Below are positions 10,660 to 22,849 of a stretch of 64,000 nt of DNA, one piece after another. The first letter of the stretch is position 1. Every line of letters starts with the position of its first letter. Below the pieces are notes generated by a model, which had not been told where the DNA came from, searched no databases, and saw only the letters and a list, made by a program, of their open reading frames with translations. The stretch comes from Psococerastis gibbosa (lineage: Eukaryota; Arthropoda; Insecta; Psocodea; Psocidae), in contig OZ020491.1 of assembly GCA_963971405.1 (NCBI GenBank), positions 29,005,019 to 29,069,018 on the forward strand, written 5' to 3'. A program made the translations under genes and the position numbers.

Positions 10660-12770
10660 AGCAACACCCCCACGGTATTTCAGTTGATAGGATAGTGTGC
10701 AAGTACGTCGTTCCTAACAACACCCCCCCCCCCCCCGGCATATCAGTTGGTGGCATATTGTGCAATTACGTCGTTGCCCCACGGTATTTCAGTTTGTGGC
10801 ACACTGTGCAAGTACGCCGTTCCCAAGAACACCCCCACGGTATTCCAGTTGGTGGCATACTGTGCAAGTACGTCTTTTCCAACAACACCACCACGGTATT
10901 TCAGTTGGTGGGATACGTCTTCCCCAACAACAAACCCAAGGTATTTCAGTTGGTAGGATACTGTGCAAGTACTTCGTTCCTAACAACAGCCCCCCCCCCC
11001 CCGGCATATCAGTTGGTGGCATATTGTGCAATTACGTCATTGCCCCACGGTATTTCAGTTTGTGGCACACTGTGCAAGTACGCCGTTCCCAAGAACACCC
11101 CCACGGTATTCCAGTTGGTGGCATACTGTGCAAGTACGTCTTTTCCAACAACACCACCACGGTATTTCAGTTGGTGGGATATGTCTTCCCCAACAACAAA
11201 CCCAAGGTATTTCAGTTGGTAGGATACTGTGCAAGTACTTCGTTCCTAACAACAGCCCCCCCCCCCCCGGCATATCAGTTGGTGGCATATTGTGCAATTA
11301 CGTCGTTGCCCCACGGTATTTCAGTTTGTGGCACACTGTGCAAGTACGCCACTCCCAAGAACACCCCCACGGTATTCCAGTCCAGTTGGTGGCATACTGT
11401 GCAAGTACGTCTTCCCCAACAACAAACCCAAGGTATTTCAGTTGGTAGGATACTGTGCAAGTACTTCGTTCCTAACAACAGCCCCCCCCCCCCGGCATAT
11501 CAGTTGGTGGCATATTGTGCAATTACGTCGTTGCCCCACGGTATTTCAGTTTGTGGCACACTGTGCAAGTACGCCGCTCCCAAGAACACCCCCACGGTAA
11601 TCCAGTCCAGTTGGTGGCATACTGTGCAAGTACGTCTTTTCCAACAACACCACCACGGTATTTCAGTTGATGGGATACGTCTTTCCCAACAACAAACCCA
11701 CGGTATTTCAGTTGGTAGGACACTGTGCAAGTACTTCGTTCCTAACAACAGCCCCCCCCCCCCCCGGCATATATCAGTTGGTGGCATATTGTGCAATTAC
11801 GTCGTTGCCCCACTGTATTTTAGTTTGTGGCACACTGTGCAAGTACGTCTTTCCCAACAAACAACACCACCACGGTATTTCAGTTGGTGGCATACTGTGC
11901 AAGTACGTCTTTTCAACAACACCACCACGGTATTTCAGTTGGTAGGATACTGTGCAAGTACTTCGTTCCTAACAACAGCCCCCCCCCCCCGGCATATCAG
12001 TTGGTGGTATATTGTGCAATTACGTCGTTGCCCCACGGTATTTCAGTTTGTGGCACACTGTGCAAGTACGCCGCTCCCAAGAACACCCCCACGGTATTCC
12101 AGTCCAGTTGGTGGCATACTGTACAAGTACGTCTTTTCCAACAACACCATCACGGTATTTCAGTTGGTGGGATACGTCTTTCCCAACAACAAACCCACGG
12201 TATTTCAATTGGTAGGATACTGTGCAAGTACTTCGTTCCTAACAACAGCCCCCCCCCCCCGGCATATCAGTTGGTGGCATATTGTGCAATTACGTCGTTG
12301 CCCCACGGTATTTCAGTTTGTGGCACACTGTGCAAGTACGCCGCTCCCAAGAACACCCCCACGGTATTCCAGTCCAGTTGGTGGCATACTGTGCAAGTAC
12401 GTCTTTTCCAACAACACCACCACGGTATTTCAGTTGGTGGGATACGTCTTTCCCAACAACAAACCCACGGTATTTCAGTTGGTAGGATACTGTGCAAGTA
12501 CGTCGTTCCTAACAACACCCCCCCCCCCTCCGGCAAATATCAGTTGGTGGCATATTGTGCAATTACGTCGTTGCCCCACTGTATTTTAGTTTGTGGCACA
12601 CTGTGCAAGTACGTCTTTCCCAACAAACAACACCACCACGGTATTTCAGTTGATGGGATACGTCTTTCCCAACAACACCACCACGGTATTTCAGTTGGGG
12701 AGATACGTCGTTCCCAACAACAACCCCCGCACGCTATTACAGTTGGTGGGATATTGTGCCCTTTGGGGGT
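10660..12770 (+). repeat. C-rich minisatellite with ~266-bp higher-order repeat
   Basis: Basic units of 45-57 bp share GCAAGTACGTC, CAACAACACC, ACGGTATTTCAGTTGGTGG and ATACTGT. Five unit types form a higher-order block; the marker GCAATTACGTCGTTGCCCCA recurs eight times at spacings of 222-275 bp (mostly 266-275). Long open frames on both strands (up to 609 codons) are a by-product of the repeat. Confidence 0.93.
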
Positions 12771-13120
12771 GAGGGACGAGGACCTTTTTACAACATTTCA
12801 TTAATTATGGGGAGAGCGTCATTAAATCTCCATTCTCCATGAACATGCAACACGGGGGCACTTTCATATAGCTTGAAGTAACCGCAGAATACGTAAACAC
12901 ACAGGACATTGATGTCAACCTGCACCAACTAGTAGCAGCAGTGGACAAGTTCAGATATGCTCAATATTGACGCATTTTAACAAGCCCCCATTATCACAGT
13001 TCGTGGACGCGTCTAAGTAGCTTTAAATGCATTGCTCTGAAAATAGCGTAAGCAGGATGCCAAGCGCAGCCCCCCCCCCCCCTCCATGAGTCGACCTCTC
13101 GTATGATAAGTATATCTCAC

Positions 13121-13310
13121 GACTTGTAGAGTAGTGGTACGGACTTTGACGTTCACGCGGAAGGTTATGGGTTCGCGTCCCTCACATGCTGCATTTTCTG
13201 CTTCGGAGGGAATGTAAAGCAGAAGGGGTTTTCCTAGTGGGAATGAAAGAGAGGGCGTTGTAACGCTGCTAGGCTGAGTCAGCAATAGAACAAATAGCCA
13301 TTATTTATAA
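13121..13310 (+). repeat. tRNA-derived SINE (family 1)
   Basis: The head GACTTGTAGAGTAGTGGTAC has a box-A-like TAGAGTAGTGG and a box-B-like GGGTTCGCGTCC. The body contains TGTAAAGCAG and ends in CAATAGAACAAATAGCC. Other copies lie on the minus strand. Confidence 0.7.
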
Positions 13311-13880
13311 GCACCGTAAAACAATAGTTTCTGTGTTTTTTCGAAGTACGAAGACACTGTAAGCACTGTTGCTGGCACTCGAGATGGGTTCCACTAACTG
13401 ACCGTTGAGTTTTTAGCAGCCAGGAAATACCCCGCCGGCTGGCGAGGAGCCAACACGGAAGATAAATGTCCCAACATGGGGCAGTGCCCTTGAATTGGAT
13501 GCAAAGAGGATCAGCAATATGTAAGGAAAATGCTTAAAAATAGAATGATGCAGTGGGGAGGTCTAGTAAGAGGCAGCCAAAGGCGAAAGGACAAAAAGGC
13601 GTTAAAATATATGTTATATACAGGAGTATAGTATACAAAATAGTATGGACACAAGTAGTTATAAAAAAATATCACTCCCCCTCCCCCAGTAGAAAAGCTC
13701 ACACTATTGCTGTATAGTACTTTATTAAGAGGATATGGTAGCTAGACAAAATGTAGGTGCATATTTTCTATTTGGCGGGAACTGTTAGGTAATTCATTAT
13801 AAAAAAATACTTTAACTTTAATCTCTGTAAATTGATAGATTTTTATTCCGAAGTAGCGATATTAAGAGTACCAGCTGCCT

Positions 13881-14040
13881 GATCATGGCGATTATAATAC
13901 CGGGGTTAATTAATCCCTGGTATTAAACATAATGTAAACAAACAAATTTTGAATAGCACTTTATTCCATTATAAAATTTTCTTGATAACATTTGTAATAC
14001 CAGGGATTATTTAAACCCCGGTATTATAATCGCCATGATC
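13881..14040. mobile_element. Foldback element GATCATGGCGATTATAAT family
   Basis: Inverted arms of about 44 bp (GATCATGGCGATTATAATAC / its inverse) contain CCGGGGTTAA and CCTGGTATTA; 160 bp in all. A second copy lies at 49512-49660 and a half copy at 55683-55732. Confidence 0.78.
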
Positions 14041-14379
14041 AACCTGCACATTCTTGAAACTTGAAAGCCAGACATGAGTCACAATTTTTTATAGGACTAA
14101 GTTTCCTGCAGAAAACTGGTTATACTTACATCATATAAAAGATAAATGTTCCACGTTCTTATTTCTCAACGTTTAACTTTTAACAGTAGTTATGCTTAAA
14201 TTATAATAAAATAAGTTTTTGACATCTCCTAAGGCCCTCAAATTTAACAATTTTCTCCACTTTTCTCAAAAGCCGAACGTTTTCGGGATTTTCAAAAAAT
14301 TCTGGGGACTCCGGACAAAAGCAGAACTGTCCGTACTGAATCCGGACATCTGGTAGCCTTAAGCGATATGTTATTTCTA

Positions 14380-14533
14380 CAAAAGGCCGTAGCCAGAAAT
14401 TCTTTTCGTGGGGGGTCCATCTGACGTCACCGGAGGTAAGGTAGCCTCAATATATTTAAAACTCCATTCTATCTAGTGTAGGCTACGCAGCAAATATTTC
14501 GGGAGGAGTCCGGACCCCCTGGCTACGGCCTTG
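14380..14533. mobile_element. hAT-type non-autonomous element (short)
   Basis: Ends CAAAAGGCCGTAGCCAG and, inverted, CAAGGCCGTAGCCAG. Flanks TATTTCTA and TAATTCTA agree at 7 of 8. Related to 23044-23221. Confidence 0.82.
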
Positions 14534-14555
14534 TAATTCTACATTAAGAGACAGA

Positions 14556-14559
14556 TGAA

Positions 14560-14594
<35 letters not shown>
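14556..14594 (+). repeat. (AATA)n microsatellite
   Basis: About ten AATA units immediately downstream of the exon 7 donor in gene orientation. Confidence 0.95.
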
Positions 14595-14603
14595 AACACT
14601 TAC

Positions 14604-14885
14604 CCTTGAGAACCTGCTTCTTGACATCGACTGACCCGTCCGCGCGCGTTACGGCAGATTGCCGAACTACTGTTGCCCGCATGGTGCTCTTACTGTTGGT
14701 CGTGCCGGCCTTTCTGTCGGCTTCAGTCAGGCTTTCATGCCTCTGTATCATAGCCTTTAGAGCGTTCCTGCTGGGAGGTTCAGCAGGTTCCGGCTGCTGT
14801 TGCTGCTGTGGAGTATCATCCTCGATGAAGCTGTCTCGAAGACGGGCTGAGGGCCGCTGTCGGGGAGCTGAGACTGTTGTGCTTT
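14604..14885 (-). CDS. Smoothelin-like protein, coding exon 7
   Basis: The acceptor is CTGGTACATTTTCAG and the donor AAGG|GTAAGT. The split codon A+AA gives Lys. The encoded sequence includes QRPSARLRDSFIEDDTP, a five-Gln run, SRNALKAMIQRHESLTEADR and ends ADGSVDVKKQVLK plus one base. ALKAMIQRHESLT is predicted helical. A (AATA)n tract and an hAT-type element lie directly downstream in the intron. Confidence 0.83.
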
Positions 14886-14956
14886 CTGAAAATGTACCAG
14901 ACTGTCAGGTCAGAGAGAGGGGCAAATCTGTAGAAATGATGAGCTCTAGGCGATAT

Positions 14957-15232
14957 ACCAAGGACATACGATGGAAGCCGAAATCAAGAGTGCCCGCAAC
15001 AGGTGGCTAGGGCACATGGAACGAATGCCAGACAATAGGGTAACAAGAGCAGCCTTACACAAGGTGCCCCAAGGGAGGAGACGAGTGGAACGACCACGGA
15101 TACGATGGCTGTATGATGTCGAGGTGGATCTGGCGACCCTTGGTTTCGACGACTGGCGAAGGGGACCGCGCAGGCTGGCGAGATGTGGCAAGGCCCTTCA
15201 TGGGCGATAGCGCCAAGGAGTAAGCAGCTCGG
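14957..15232 (+). mobile_element. LINE fragment, ORF2 C-terminus (family 1)
   Basis: Reads RNRWLGHMERMPDNRVTRAA, HKVPQGRRRVERP, RWLYDVEVDLATLGFDDWRR and ends near the stop before CGCCAAGGAGTAAG. 5'-truncated. Lies directly upstream (in gene orientation) of exon 7 of the smoothelin-like gene. Confidence 0.8.
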
Positions 15233-15298
15233 GCTTTATGAAAAGGAAGGGGAGTCAAATATTTTATAGACATAATCGTATTGCCATTATCTCAAAGA

Positions 15299-15572
15299 AC
15301 CTATGATAGTAGCCGAAATCAAGAGAGCCCGCATTAGGTGGCTAGGACACGTGACGCGAATGTCAGGCAACAAGAGCAGCCTTATGATGCCCCAAGGGAG
15401 ATGACGAGTGAGCCGAACATGGATGCGATGGCTAGACGACGTCGAGGTGGATCTAGCGACCCTTGGTGTCGATGACTGGCGAAGGACAGCGCAAGACCGC
15501 GCAGGCTGGCGAGATGTGGCAGACCAGGCCAAGGCCCTTCACGAGCAGTAGCGCCAAGGAGTAAGTAAGTGA
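15299..15572 (+). mobile_element. LINE fragment, ORF2 C-terminus (family 1, second copy)
   Basis: Same end as the copy at 14957-15232 in the same orientation about 340 bp away, with several small deletions that break the frame. Confidence 0.8.
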
Positions 15573-16579
15573 GGTGTTATGAAAAGGGTGGGGAGACAAA
15601 TAAGGGGGTAGTTATAATATTTGAAGGGTTTGATATGGACGTACTTCCGCTACTTATTTTTGCCCTGCCTAAGGCCAAATTAATTTTTCAGACAATGTTG
15701 GTTTTGAATCCATAAGAATTTTGACCATTAGCAAACTGGTACGACTGCATTCAGCATTTCTGTTTTAAGCAACCCTGTCAGCCTTGCGGAGCGAATGAGT
15801 CTGTATATTAACTTGAGGCAACATAAGGGCTGACTCCTTCACCTCGGGGGAAAGGGCAGTGGATTCCGAACCACTTGGGGAACATGGTAAAGTCACACGA
15901 TTAAATCGGAGGGGACCAGGACTCGACACGCACGTAGACTGGCTGGTATAGTCCCAGAGCGTTATCATGCCCTACCATGTTCCCCTGTCAACGTTGGGCA
16001 CACTACCAAGTTTGCCGCAGTTTGAAACACGCTCTGCTCTCGTGGAATCAACCTGGTAAGGCCCTTGGCGGTACTCTACTTAAGGCCTTTCATTTGATGT
16101 GATAGCAACATAGTGGGCCCTTTTCAGTACAAAGCCGTCAGTGGCCTTATAGCTGCAGAATAATAGGAGAACAAATATGGGAATGAGCCATGATTTTAGC
16201 ACTACTATGAACGTCACAGCGGGTGTCACAATAAGGTGTATCACATTTCAGTAACGACATGATATGTTAAAGTGCAACTTAAAATTCAGGTACACAATTC
16301 CTATACAATACAAAAGACCTTAAATAGAGGATTTCATTCCGGCATTGTTAAGGCCAATTAGGCCCCTTTTTTATTGGTGCATTGAAAACATTTCTACCTT
16401 ATTCGTTGGGGTAATTATTTACTTTATCGCCTACAATATGGCAGGTAGGTTGAAAATTAGTACAATGAACAAAAAGTCTTAAAAAGGGTTGTGATTTCAT
16501 ATATGCAACTTGACATTGGAAGATTCTGATTCAATTTAATTCAATAATTCAGTGTTGTCCATTTTTGCTTTCCGATAAG
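15573..16579. other. Intron 6 stretch without recognised feature
   Basis: Lies between LINE family 1 and the ~870-bp repeat. No exon-like pair of splice sites with open frame was found. Confidence 0.55.
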
Positions 16580-17330
16580 TTAATTATATCGAAAGTTTTT
16601 GTGATGGTCGAAATTTCAGTAGATTGACACGTTCGAATTAAAAAAAAAAAAAACATGTACAATTTTTTTCTCTAAAAACGTTAATTTTTAAAACTGTTTT
16701 TTTAAAAGTCACATACTGTACCCCATATTGTAAATTGTTATTAACGCCAACAAAAAACCCAATAGCTCGCTTGCCCCCGTTAGTTTTTAAGTTATAGTTT
16801 TTTCTGGGGCAAAAAAAGGTTCATGAAAAATGATTAAAAAATAATATTTCTGAGGAACCTTTTTATCCTTCATATTCTAACGTTAAAACACGTTAAATAA
16901 CGTATGTTTTAGGTGTTAAATAGACTAAAAAATCTAAAAGATTGCATTGCCAAGTAAATTTTTGGTTTTGTACAAAAAGCTTTTGAGGAAATTGTGGATA
17001 CTGTAATTCAAGAAAGAAATAATTTTCCAACTGGGCGAATTTCGGGCCTTTCGGCCCACTCTTACAATTAACCCATTCATGACATATTATACAATATCAG
17101 CACACCCTGCCATTATTAGGCTACTACAGGTATGTTGTATTATAATAATGGTCTACCCATTCTAGACTATGCAATCCATCCCCTTGATTCAATTCAGTTC
17201 TTTGGGATAGGGAAACTCAAGGCATTCGAAATTTAACCCTAGGACAATTAGTTACCATGGGACTATTACTGTACCTATACTAATTGATAAATATGAAAGC
17301 ATGTACCAGTTCCTTTTAGTGGATTTCAAA
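16580..17330 (-). repeat. Unclassified ~870-bp repeat with inverted ends (diverged copy)
   Basis: Begins GTGATGGTCGAAATT, contains CGCTTGCCCCCGTTAG, CTGAGGAACCTTTT and TTTGGGATAGGG and ends TTGATAAATATGAAAGCAT. Matches the minus orientation of 45778-46645 with many differences. Confidence 0.6.
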
Positions 17331-17339
17331 ATTCCAAAT

Positions 17340-17760
17340 AAAAAATTCCTTTCGGCTCTGGCCGATCAGAAGTAGAGAGATTCTATGCAAGCACCGGCCC
17401 CCATTTCCTCTATGCTACGTTATGTGGGCCTATGTAGATAAAAATAAAAAATACTTTATTCTTTTCTCGACCACAAAATCAACAAACAAAACACTCTTGT
17501 GTTCTAAATTTCGAACCACAATGACGACTATGAACTTTTACTTATCACATTATTTTCACTTTGACTGGACGCCATCTTGAAATGGTTGATTTGTTGTAAA
17601 AAGTGTTGATAACCATTGTCGTAGATAATAATACGGGCTTTCAGTCAGATTTTAATTCATTCCTCTGCGACCAATATTAACTGAGATATGAATTATTTAA
17701 GATTTTAATCGGCCGCCATCTTGGAACTAAATAGTGGATCGAGCTGGTTAACGACCAGTC
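17340..17760 (+). repeat. Dispersed repeat B, copy without foldback insertion
   Basis: TTCGGCTCTGGCCGATCAGA, GGACGCCATCTTGAAATGG, AATACGGGCTTTCAGTCAGA and GGCCGCCATCTTGGAACTAA recur at 44223-44600 (inverted) and 48619-48840. Here the end reads GAGCTGGTTAACGACC, an empty site for the foldback element. Confidence 0.7.
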
Positions 17761-17764
17761 CACC

Positions 17765-18472
17765 TGACGTCACTGGAGGTGAGGTAAATTCTAGATAGGT
17801 CAGTCCAACACATTACCACACAGCAATACTGGCAGGGCACGCAATGCATTTGAGCGTGAATTTATCATTTTTTCAAAAAAACATTTTTTTTTGCACAAAA
17901 CCAAATTGTTTTTTGGGAAAGCAACCTGTCCGGCTTCGTTAATCAATTTAACACCTAAAACATACCTGAAGTTAGAAATCATCGATAGAAAGGTTTCGCA
18001 GAAAAATTATTATTTAGTCATTTTTCATTAAAATTTAGTTATTTTTATTTTTTTACCCCCAGAACCAACCTATCAAGGGGCAAGCGACCCCCCGCATTTC
18101 GTTGACATTAATAACGACTACAATATATGTGAATTTAAAAGAAATCCTTGGAGCCGTTTTTGAGAAATAATTTTTTTAGACGTTTTTTATGAGTTTTTTG
18201 AGAATAAACCCCCCCCCCCCAATTGAGTTAGCCCCAAATAAAAAAAATAGTCTTGAGGTATGATTTTTGTGAACCTACATGCCTAATTTCATCAAAATCG
18301 ACCGAGTAGTTTGCCTGGAAATCAACGAACAGACAGACAGACAGACATTTCGTAAAAACCACTTTTTTTGGTTCCTGGGACCTGAAAACGTGTAAACCCG
18401 TTGAAATCTCGGAATCGAAAATTTCGACCATCACAAAGCTTTCCTTATACTACGTATAAATTGGAAAGCAAA
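17765..18472 (+). repeat. ~870-bp repeat, 5'-shortened copy
   Basis: Runs from CCTGACGTCACTGGAGGTGA to GTATAAATTGGAAAGCA, with AGAAATCATCGATAGAAAGG, CAAGGGGCAAGCGACCCCCC and an (ACAG)n tract at about 18330-18347. Ends about 40 bp from exon 6. Confidence 0.75.
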
Positions 18473-18511
18473 AAAGTCCTTATTCATTTATTATGAATAT
18501 AGAAAACTTAC

Positions 18512-18838
18512 TGCTTGTATTGGTCTCATGCCTCGTAACCAAATCTTTGAGATGTGAAGTAGTTGGCTGTTCCAGATTAGGCATGGCGCTGTTTTGTGCT
18601 GTCGAGATCTTTAAGGCTTTCAGACCAAAAAGAGGCCTTCCTGTAGAGTCAGTGACTTCTCTGGTGGTAGTCTCCTTTGTTGTGGTCCTGGTGACCACTT
18701 CTTGGGTGTCAGGTTCGGTGTCTTGTCGTCGGAGAGCGCGTAGACCGAAGAGAGGACGTCCTTTGTCGTCAGTGGGGCCGACCCCGTAGCTGGAAGTGAC
18801 CGAGTCGGTCACCTCATGGCTCTGTACCACGCGGCTAC
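18512..18838 (-). CDS. Smoothelin-like protein, coding exon 6 (two GRPLFGL motifs)
   Basis: The acceptor is TTTTCTTCTATTCTTCAG and the donor AGCA|GTAAGT. The split codon G+GT gives Gly. The exon reads SRVVQSHEVTDSVTSSYGVG and then carries two related motifs about 40 residues apart, DDKGRPLFGLRALRRQ and DSTGRPLFGLKALKIS, separated by a Thr-rich segment. The paired motifs look like an internal duplication of a short conserved peptide, perhaps a binding site; function unknown. It ends with one base of the next codon. Confidence 0.85.
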
Positions 18839-18956
18839 CTGAAGAATAGAAGAAAACTATGTTGTTAGGCACTAATGTCTGAGTATTCCGCCATTTTGAT
18901 TCCTAAATGCCACCATATGGTTACTGCTGTAATATCCCCAACTATAACAAAACTTT

Positions 18957-19809
18957 TAAATAATAAATATAGACAGAGCACTTATCATCTCCGACAGCTT
19001 AGCCGCACTTACAGCTATTCAGCAATTATATCCTAAAAATCCCCTAATACACCTAATTATTAATTTAATCGTATGCCTGCCACCGACCCAATGCATTGAG
19101 TTTCTCTGGGCCCCATCCCACATAGGGATAGAGGGTAATGACAGGGCCGACAACGCAGCCAATTCTGCAACAAGTCTTCATTCTCCCCCCTTCCCTTACT
19201 TTCCCCCGTCAGACTTTAAAAATACAGCACACATCCTCTGAACAGAATGTTGGCAGACAGAGTGGAGTACTGCGAAGGAAAATAAACTAAGAACAATACA
19301 ACCAAGGGTGGGGGGCTGGAACTTGTTCGAGCACCAGATGAGTAGAAGAGACCAAGTCAAGGTGGTTCGTTTGAGAATAGGCCATACAAGGTTAACACAT
19401 GGACACCTAATGGCAGGCACCCCACCACCCATATGCCACAATTGTCAGGTACGACTAACTATTCCTCACATTGTCATAGAATGCCCTGTCTACTCAAGAT
19501 ACAGAACCTTCCCTCCTGATACAGATTTCCAGAAAGCAGTCTCGCACAATACAATTCTTCTCCAGCACACCATTCCTTTTCTTCACTCAGCAGCTCTGGC
19601 AAGCCTCATCTAGCAAACAACATACTGCTTTAATACAAGCATTGGCAAACTGCCCTTAGACGGTCACTGGGCAACCCGTTGTCCAATGCCCTCCTGATCG
19701 CAGTTTGCCATACACCACCAACTAATACCATACACACACAACACAGACAACAACACCGGCAACTAAAGCGCGTTTACCCAGTCTGGCGCTTAAAAAAAAA
19801 ATAAAAAAA

Positions 19810-19840
<31 letters not shown>

Positions 19841-19843
19841 AGT
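18957..19843 (+). mobile_element. 5'-truncated LINE with RNase H domain and poly(A)-rich tail
   Basis: Conceptual reading in one frame gives IISDSLAALTAIQQLYP, then FLWAPSHIGIEGNDRADNAA. The SDS and NDRADNAA motifs are the second and last acidic centres of an RNase H domain of I/Jockey-type elements. After a frameshift it reads VVRLRIGHTRLTHGHLMAG and CHNCQVRLTIPHIVIECP (a CxxC...H...C knuckle) and stops at about 19612. An untranslated region ends in A-rich and (AATA)n sequence at 19789-19843. Confidence 0.82.
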
Positions 19844-20129
19844 AAGATCCGTATGCAAAGCTGAGAAATTCTTTATACGCTCTTTGCCTGTCTCACAGCT
19901 GACAGTGTGTTTATACAAAAACACGTTGTCAGAGTCTGGGGCAAGGGGGCTTGTCCACAGCGACCTCAGTAGTAGTAGAGGTAAGCGTATGCCAGTTGAA
20001 GGTGCTTAGACGTGTGCCTATCGGAGAGTGTTGTGCCACCTGTCAAAATAAGGTAGGCCCCTAGGTTTCTTACACACTTACACAAGTAGGCCTACTTTAT
20101 CAATATAGTCGTTAATTTTCGTTCCCTCA

Positions 20130-21030
20130 ATCTAGTATAATCAGAATTGTAAGAAAACATACTTTAGATGTCATTCTGTTAGTTAGAGAGTGACTTTTTA
20201 AATTTTAACAGACACTTTACACACAAGTCACATTGAGACTGTTCGGAACCAACAATATTATGTATAGTAGTAGTACTGTTTGTAACAAATTGCCACATCA
20301 GAATTGTAACAAAACGTATGTATGTCCATTAACTGTCAGTTAGAGCTACTTGCAACATTTTAACAGACACCCTACACATCACATGTCACATTGAGACTGT
20401 ATGGAACGTATATAAAAATGTAGTAGTACTTTAGTATATGTAACAAGTTATCACATCAGAATTGTAACAAAACGTACCTTATATGTTTAATTAACTGTCA
20501 GTTACAGCGACTTGTAACATTTTAACAAACACCTTACACATTTGACACATTGAGACTGTATGGGACAGCGATATTATACTATGTGTAACAAATTGCCTAA
20601 TCAGAATTCTAATAAAACGTACCTTAGATGTCAATTAACTGTCAGTTAGAACTACTTGCAACATTTTAACAGATACCATACACATATGTCACATTGAGAC
20701 TGTATGGAACGAACAGTATATAATTATGTAGTAGTACTATGATGTGTAACAAATTGTCACATCAGAAATGTATCAAAACGTACCTTAGATGTCAATTAGC
20801 TGTCAGTTAGAGCTACTTGCAACATTTTAACAGATACCTTACACATATGTCACATTGAGACTGTATGGAACGAACAGTATATAATTATGTAGTAGTACTA
20901 TGATGTGTAACAAATTGTCACATCAGAAATGTATCAAAACGTACCTTACATGTCAATTAACTGTCAGTTAGAGCTACTTGCAACATTTTAACAGACGCCT
21001 AACACACATGACACATTGAAACTATAAAGA
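20130..21030 (+). repeat. Tandem array, ~163-bp unit
   Basis: Five to six copies of a unit containing CTGTCAGTTAGAGCTACTTG, CAACATTTTAACAGACACC, CACATTGAGACTGTATGG and TGTAACAAATTG. Spacing of the CTGTCAGTTA marker is 143-163 bp. The units at about 20640-20960 are almost identical. Confidence 0.88.
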
Positions 21031-21433
21031 CGGTGCGAATGGGAGAGCGAAAATAAACAAATTACAACGCTGGGCCCGAGGGAATATATAATTTAATTTT
21101 AGCTGATGATCCACATGGGCCAAATGGGACACCCACTCTTCAAACTTATCGAGCGATCCGTCAGCCGACGCGGCTGCCCCACTCTGTCCTTCATTCACAA
21201 TTCAGAGATCGTATGCAGCCCCGATCTAAAGGGAGGGGGCATTTGCCATGGACGCAGAGTTAAGGAAAATTAATGCACAGTTGAGTAGATCGGGGCAGCT
21301 GTGAGGTTCACCTGTAAGAGTTCTCCCTTACGATTGTCTCTTAAAACATAAAGACATATCAAAATGCTGAGGAGCACTTCATCTATAGGGGGTGTCACAT
21401 ATTTGACAATCCTACGGTTGATATTTCATATGA

Positions 21434-22020
21434 CCAGGTAAGTGCCGCAGACTATAATGCGCATGGGACAACGGTTAGAGCAAGAGGAGAACTATAATTA
21501 TATGGGCACAACAGTGAACCAGACAGGCAAGCTCCAGACCGAAATAAGAAACCGAGTCCAAAAGACTACAGCAGCCTACTTCTCTATATTTCGGCAAGAG
21601 AGAAGTCGAACGGAAGACTACGACCAGAGTCCAACAAGCCATCTTGGAGCCGATTCCTCTCTATGGGAGCGAAAGCTGGACGCCTACAACAAGCGACCTG
21701 AGTAAAATAAACGCGACTCGGTAGAAGTGCTTAAGGCGGATTGCTTGTCGAATCCGAAATGACAGCATCAGACAAGACCTGCAATGACAAGTGGATTCCA
21801 TAGAGTTCATTTGAGTCATTGGCGGATGGAGAACAAGCAGCTGCAATGGTTTGGCCACGACCAAAGGATAGACGAGAATAGGAAGCAAGACCACAAGGTG
21901 GAAGAACCATCGGCAGACCGAGGACAATCCTCAAGAAAAGAATTGAAGAACTCTCCGGAGGAAGAGGAAAAACAATGGCGGCGCTCAAGGCGTTAGCGTC
22001 CCACCGGGTCGAGTACAAGA
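21434..22020 (+). mobile_element. LINE fragment, ORF2 3' part (family 2)
   Basis: Frames on the plus strand read MGTTVNQTGKLQTEIRNRVQ, then after frameshifts NKQLQWFGHDQR and a Lys/Glu/Arg-rich end. These are the late reverse-transcriptase and C-terminal segments of an RTE/CR1-like element. Related tails lie at 47394-47665 and around 25286-25529/26212-26320. Confidence 0.75.
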
Positions 22021-22024
22021 AATG

Positions 22025-22402
22025 GGTCCGGGCGACCACGGATGTGATGGCTGGACGACGTCAAGGTGGCGATCCTTGGCGTCGATGACTGGCGAAGGAG
22101 AGCGTAGGACCGGGCAGGCTGGTGCGATGTGACAGAGCAGGTCAAGGCCCTTCACGGGCCGAAATCAAGAGAGCCCACATCAGGTGGCTAGGGCAAGTGG
22201 AACGAATGCCAGACAGGCAGCCTTACAGAAGGTCCCCCAATGGAGAAGACGAGTGAGTCGAACATGGATGCGATGGCTGGACGACGTCGAGGTGGATCTG
22301 GCGACGCTTGGCGTCAATGACTGGGGAAGGAGAGCGCAGGGTCGTGCAGGCTGGCGCGATGTGCCAAGGCCCTTCACGGGCCGTAGCGCCAAGGAGTAAG
22401 TA
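22025..22402 (+). mobile_element. LINE fragments, family 1 C-terminus, two adjoining copies
   Basis: The first partial copy (about 22025-22165) covers only the WLDD...GP end; the second (about 22155-22402) starts at EIKRAHIRWLGQVERMPDR and runs to the GCGCCAAGGAGTAAGTA end. It directly abuts the family 2 fragment on its left. Confidence 0.75.
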
Positions 22403-22849
22403 GGTAAGCATTATCTCAAAGAGAGGGGCTCGGGGCCCCGGTGTAAACGTTTTGAAAAAAATAGTGGGGTTGTAAGTATTTTAACAGCAGAAAAGTTTAA
22501 AATTTACAGAGGTTTTTTTCATTTCGGGGGGGGGGGGGAGGCTGCAGTCCAATAAGCCCCCCTGGCTACAGCCATGATTGCGCCCATGTACTAAACCAGC
22601 GTTGCAGCAGCTAAGCCATTTCAACGTAAACCGCTGGACCACTGGGAAGTGAAATAAAGGTAGGCCTACACCAGTAGCTCCAATCTATCACAGACTCCGA
22701 GGAATTTCCGTATTTATCGAGGTAACCTTGTAAATATCACCGAGTTATAATGCAAACACAGTCAAAGAATAGATTGGTCATTTACGGCAGGAAACCCACC
22801 GGTTTATACAGTGTTATTACGGTTCTTAGAATTAGGTATATCTTAGATG

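Noticed and set aside
10760..12589. 609-codon open frame on the plus strand
   Set aside because: It lies wholly in the C-rich minisatellite; similar long frames occur in other phases and on the other strand, and the repeat length is not a multiple of three.
10660..12770. CRISPR array
   Set aside because: Units are contiguous variants without unique spacers, and the sequence is eukaryotic.
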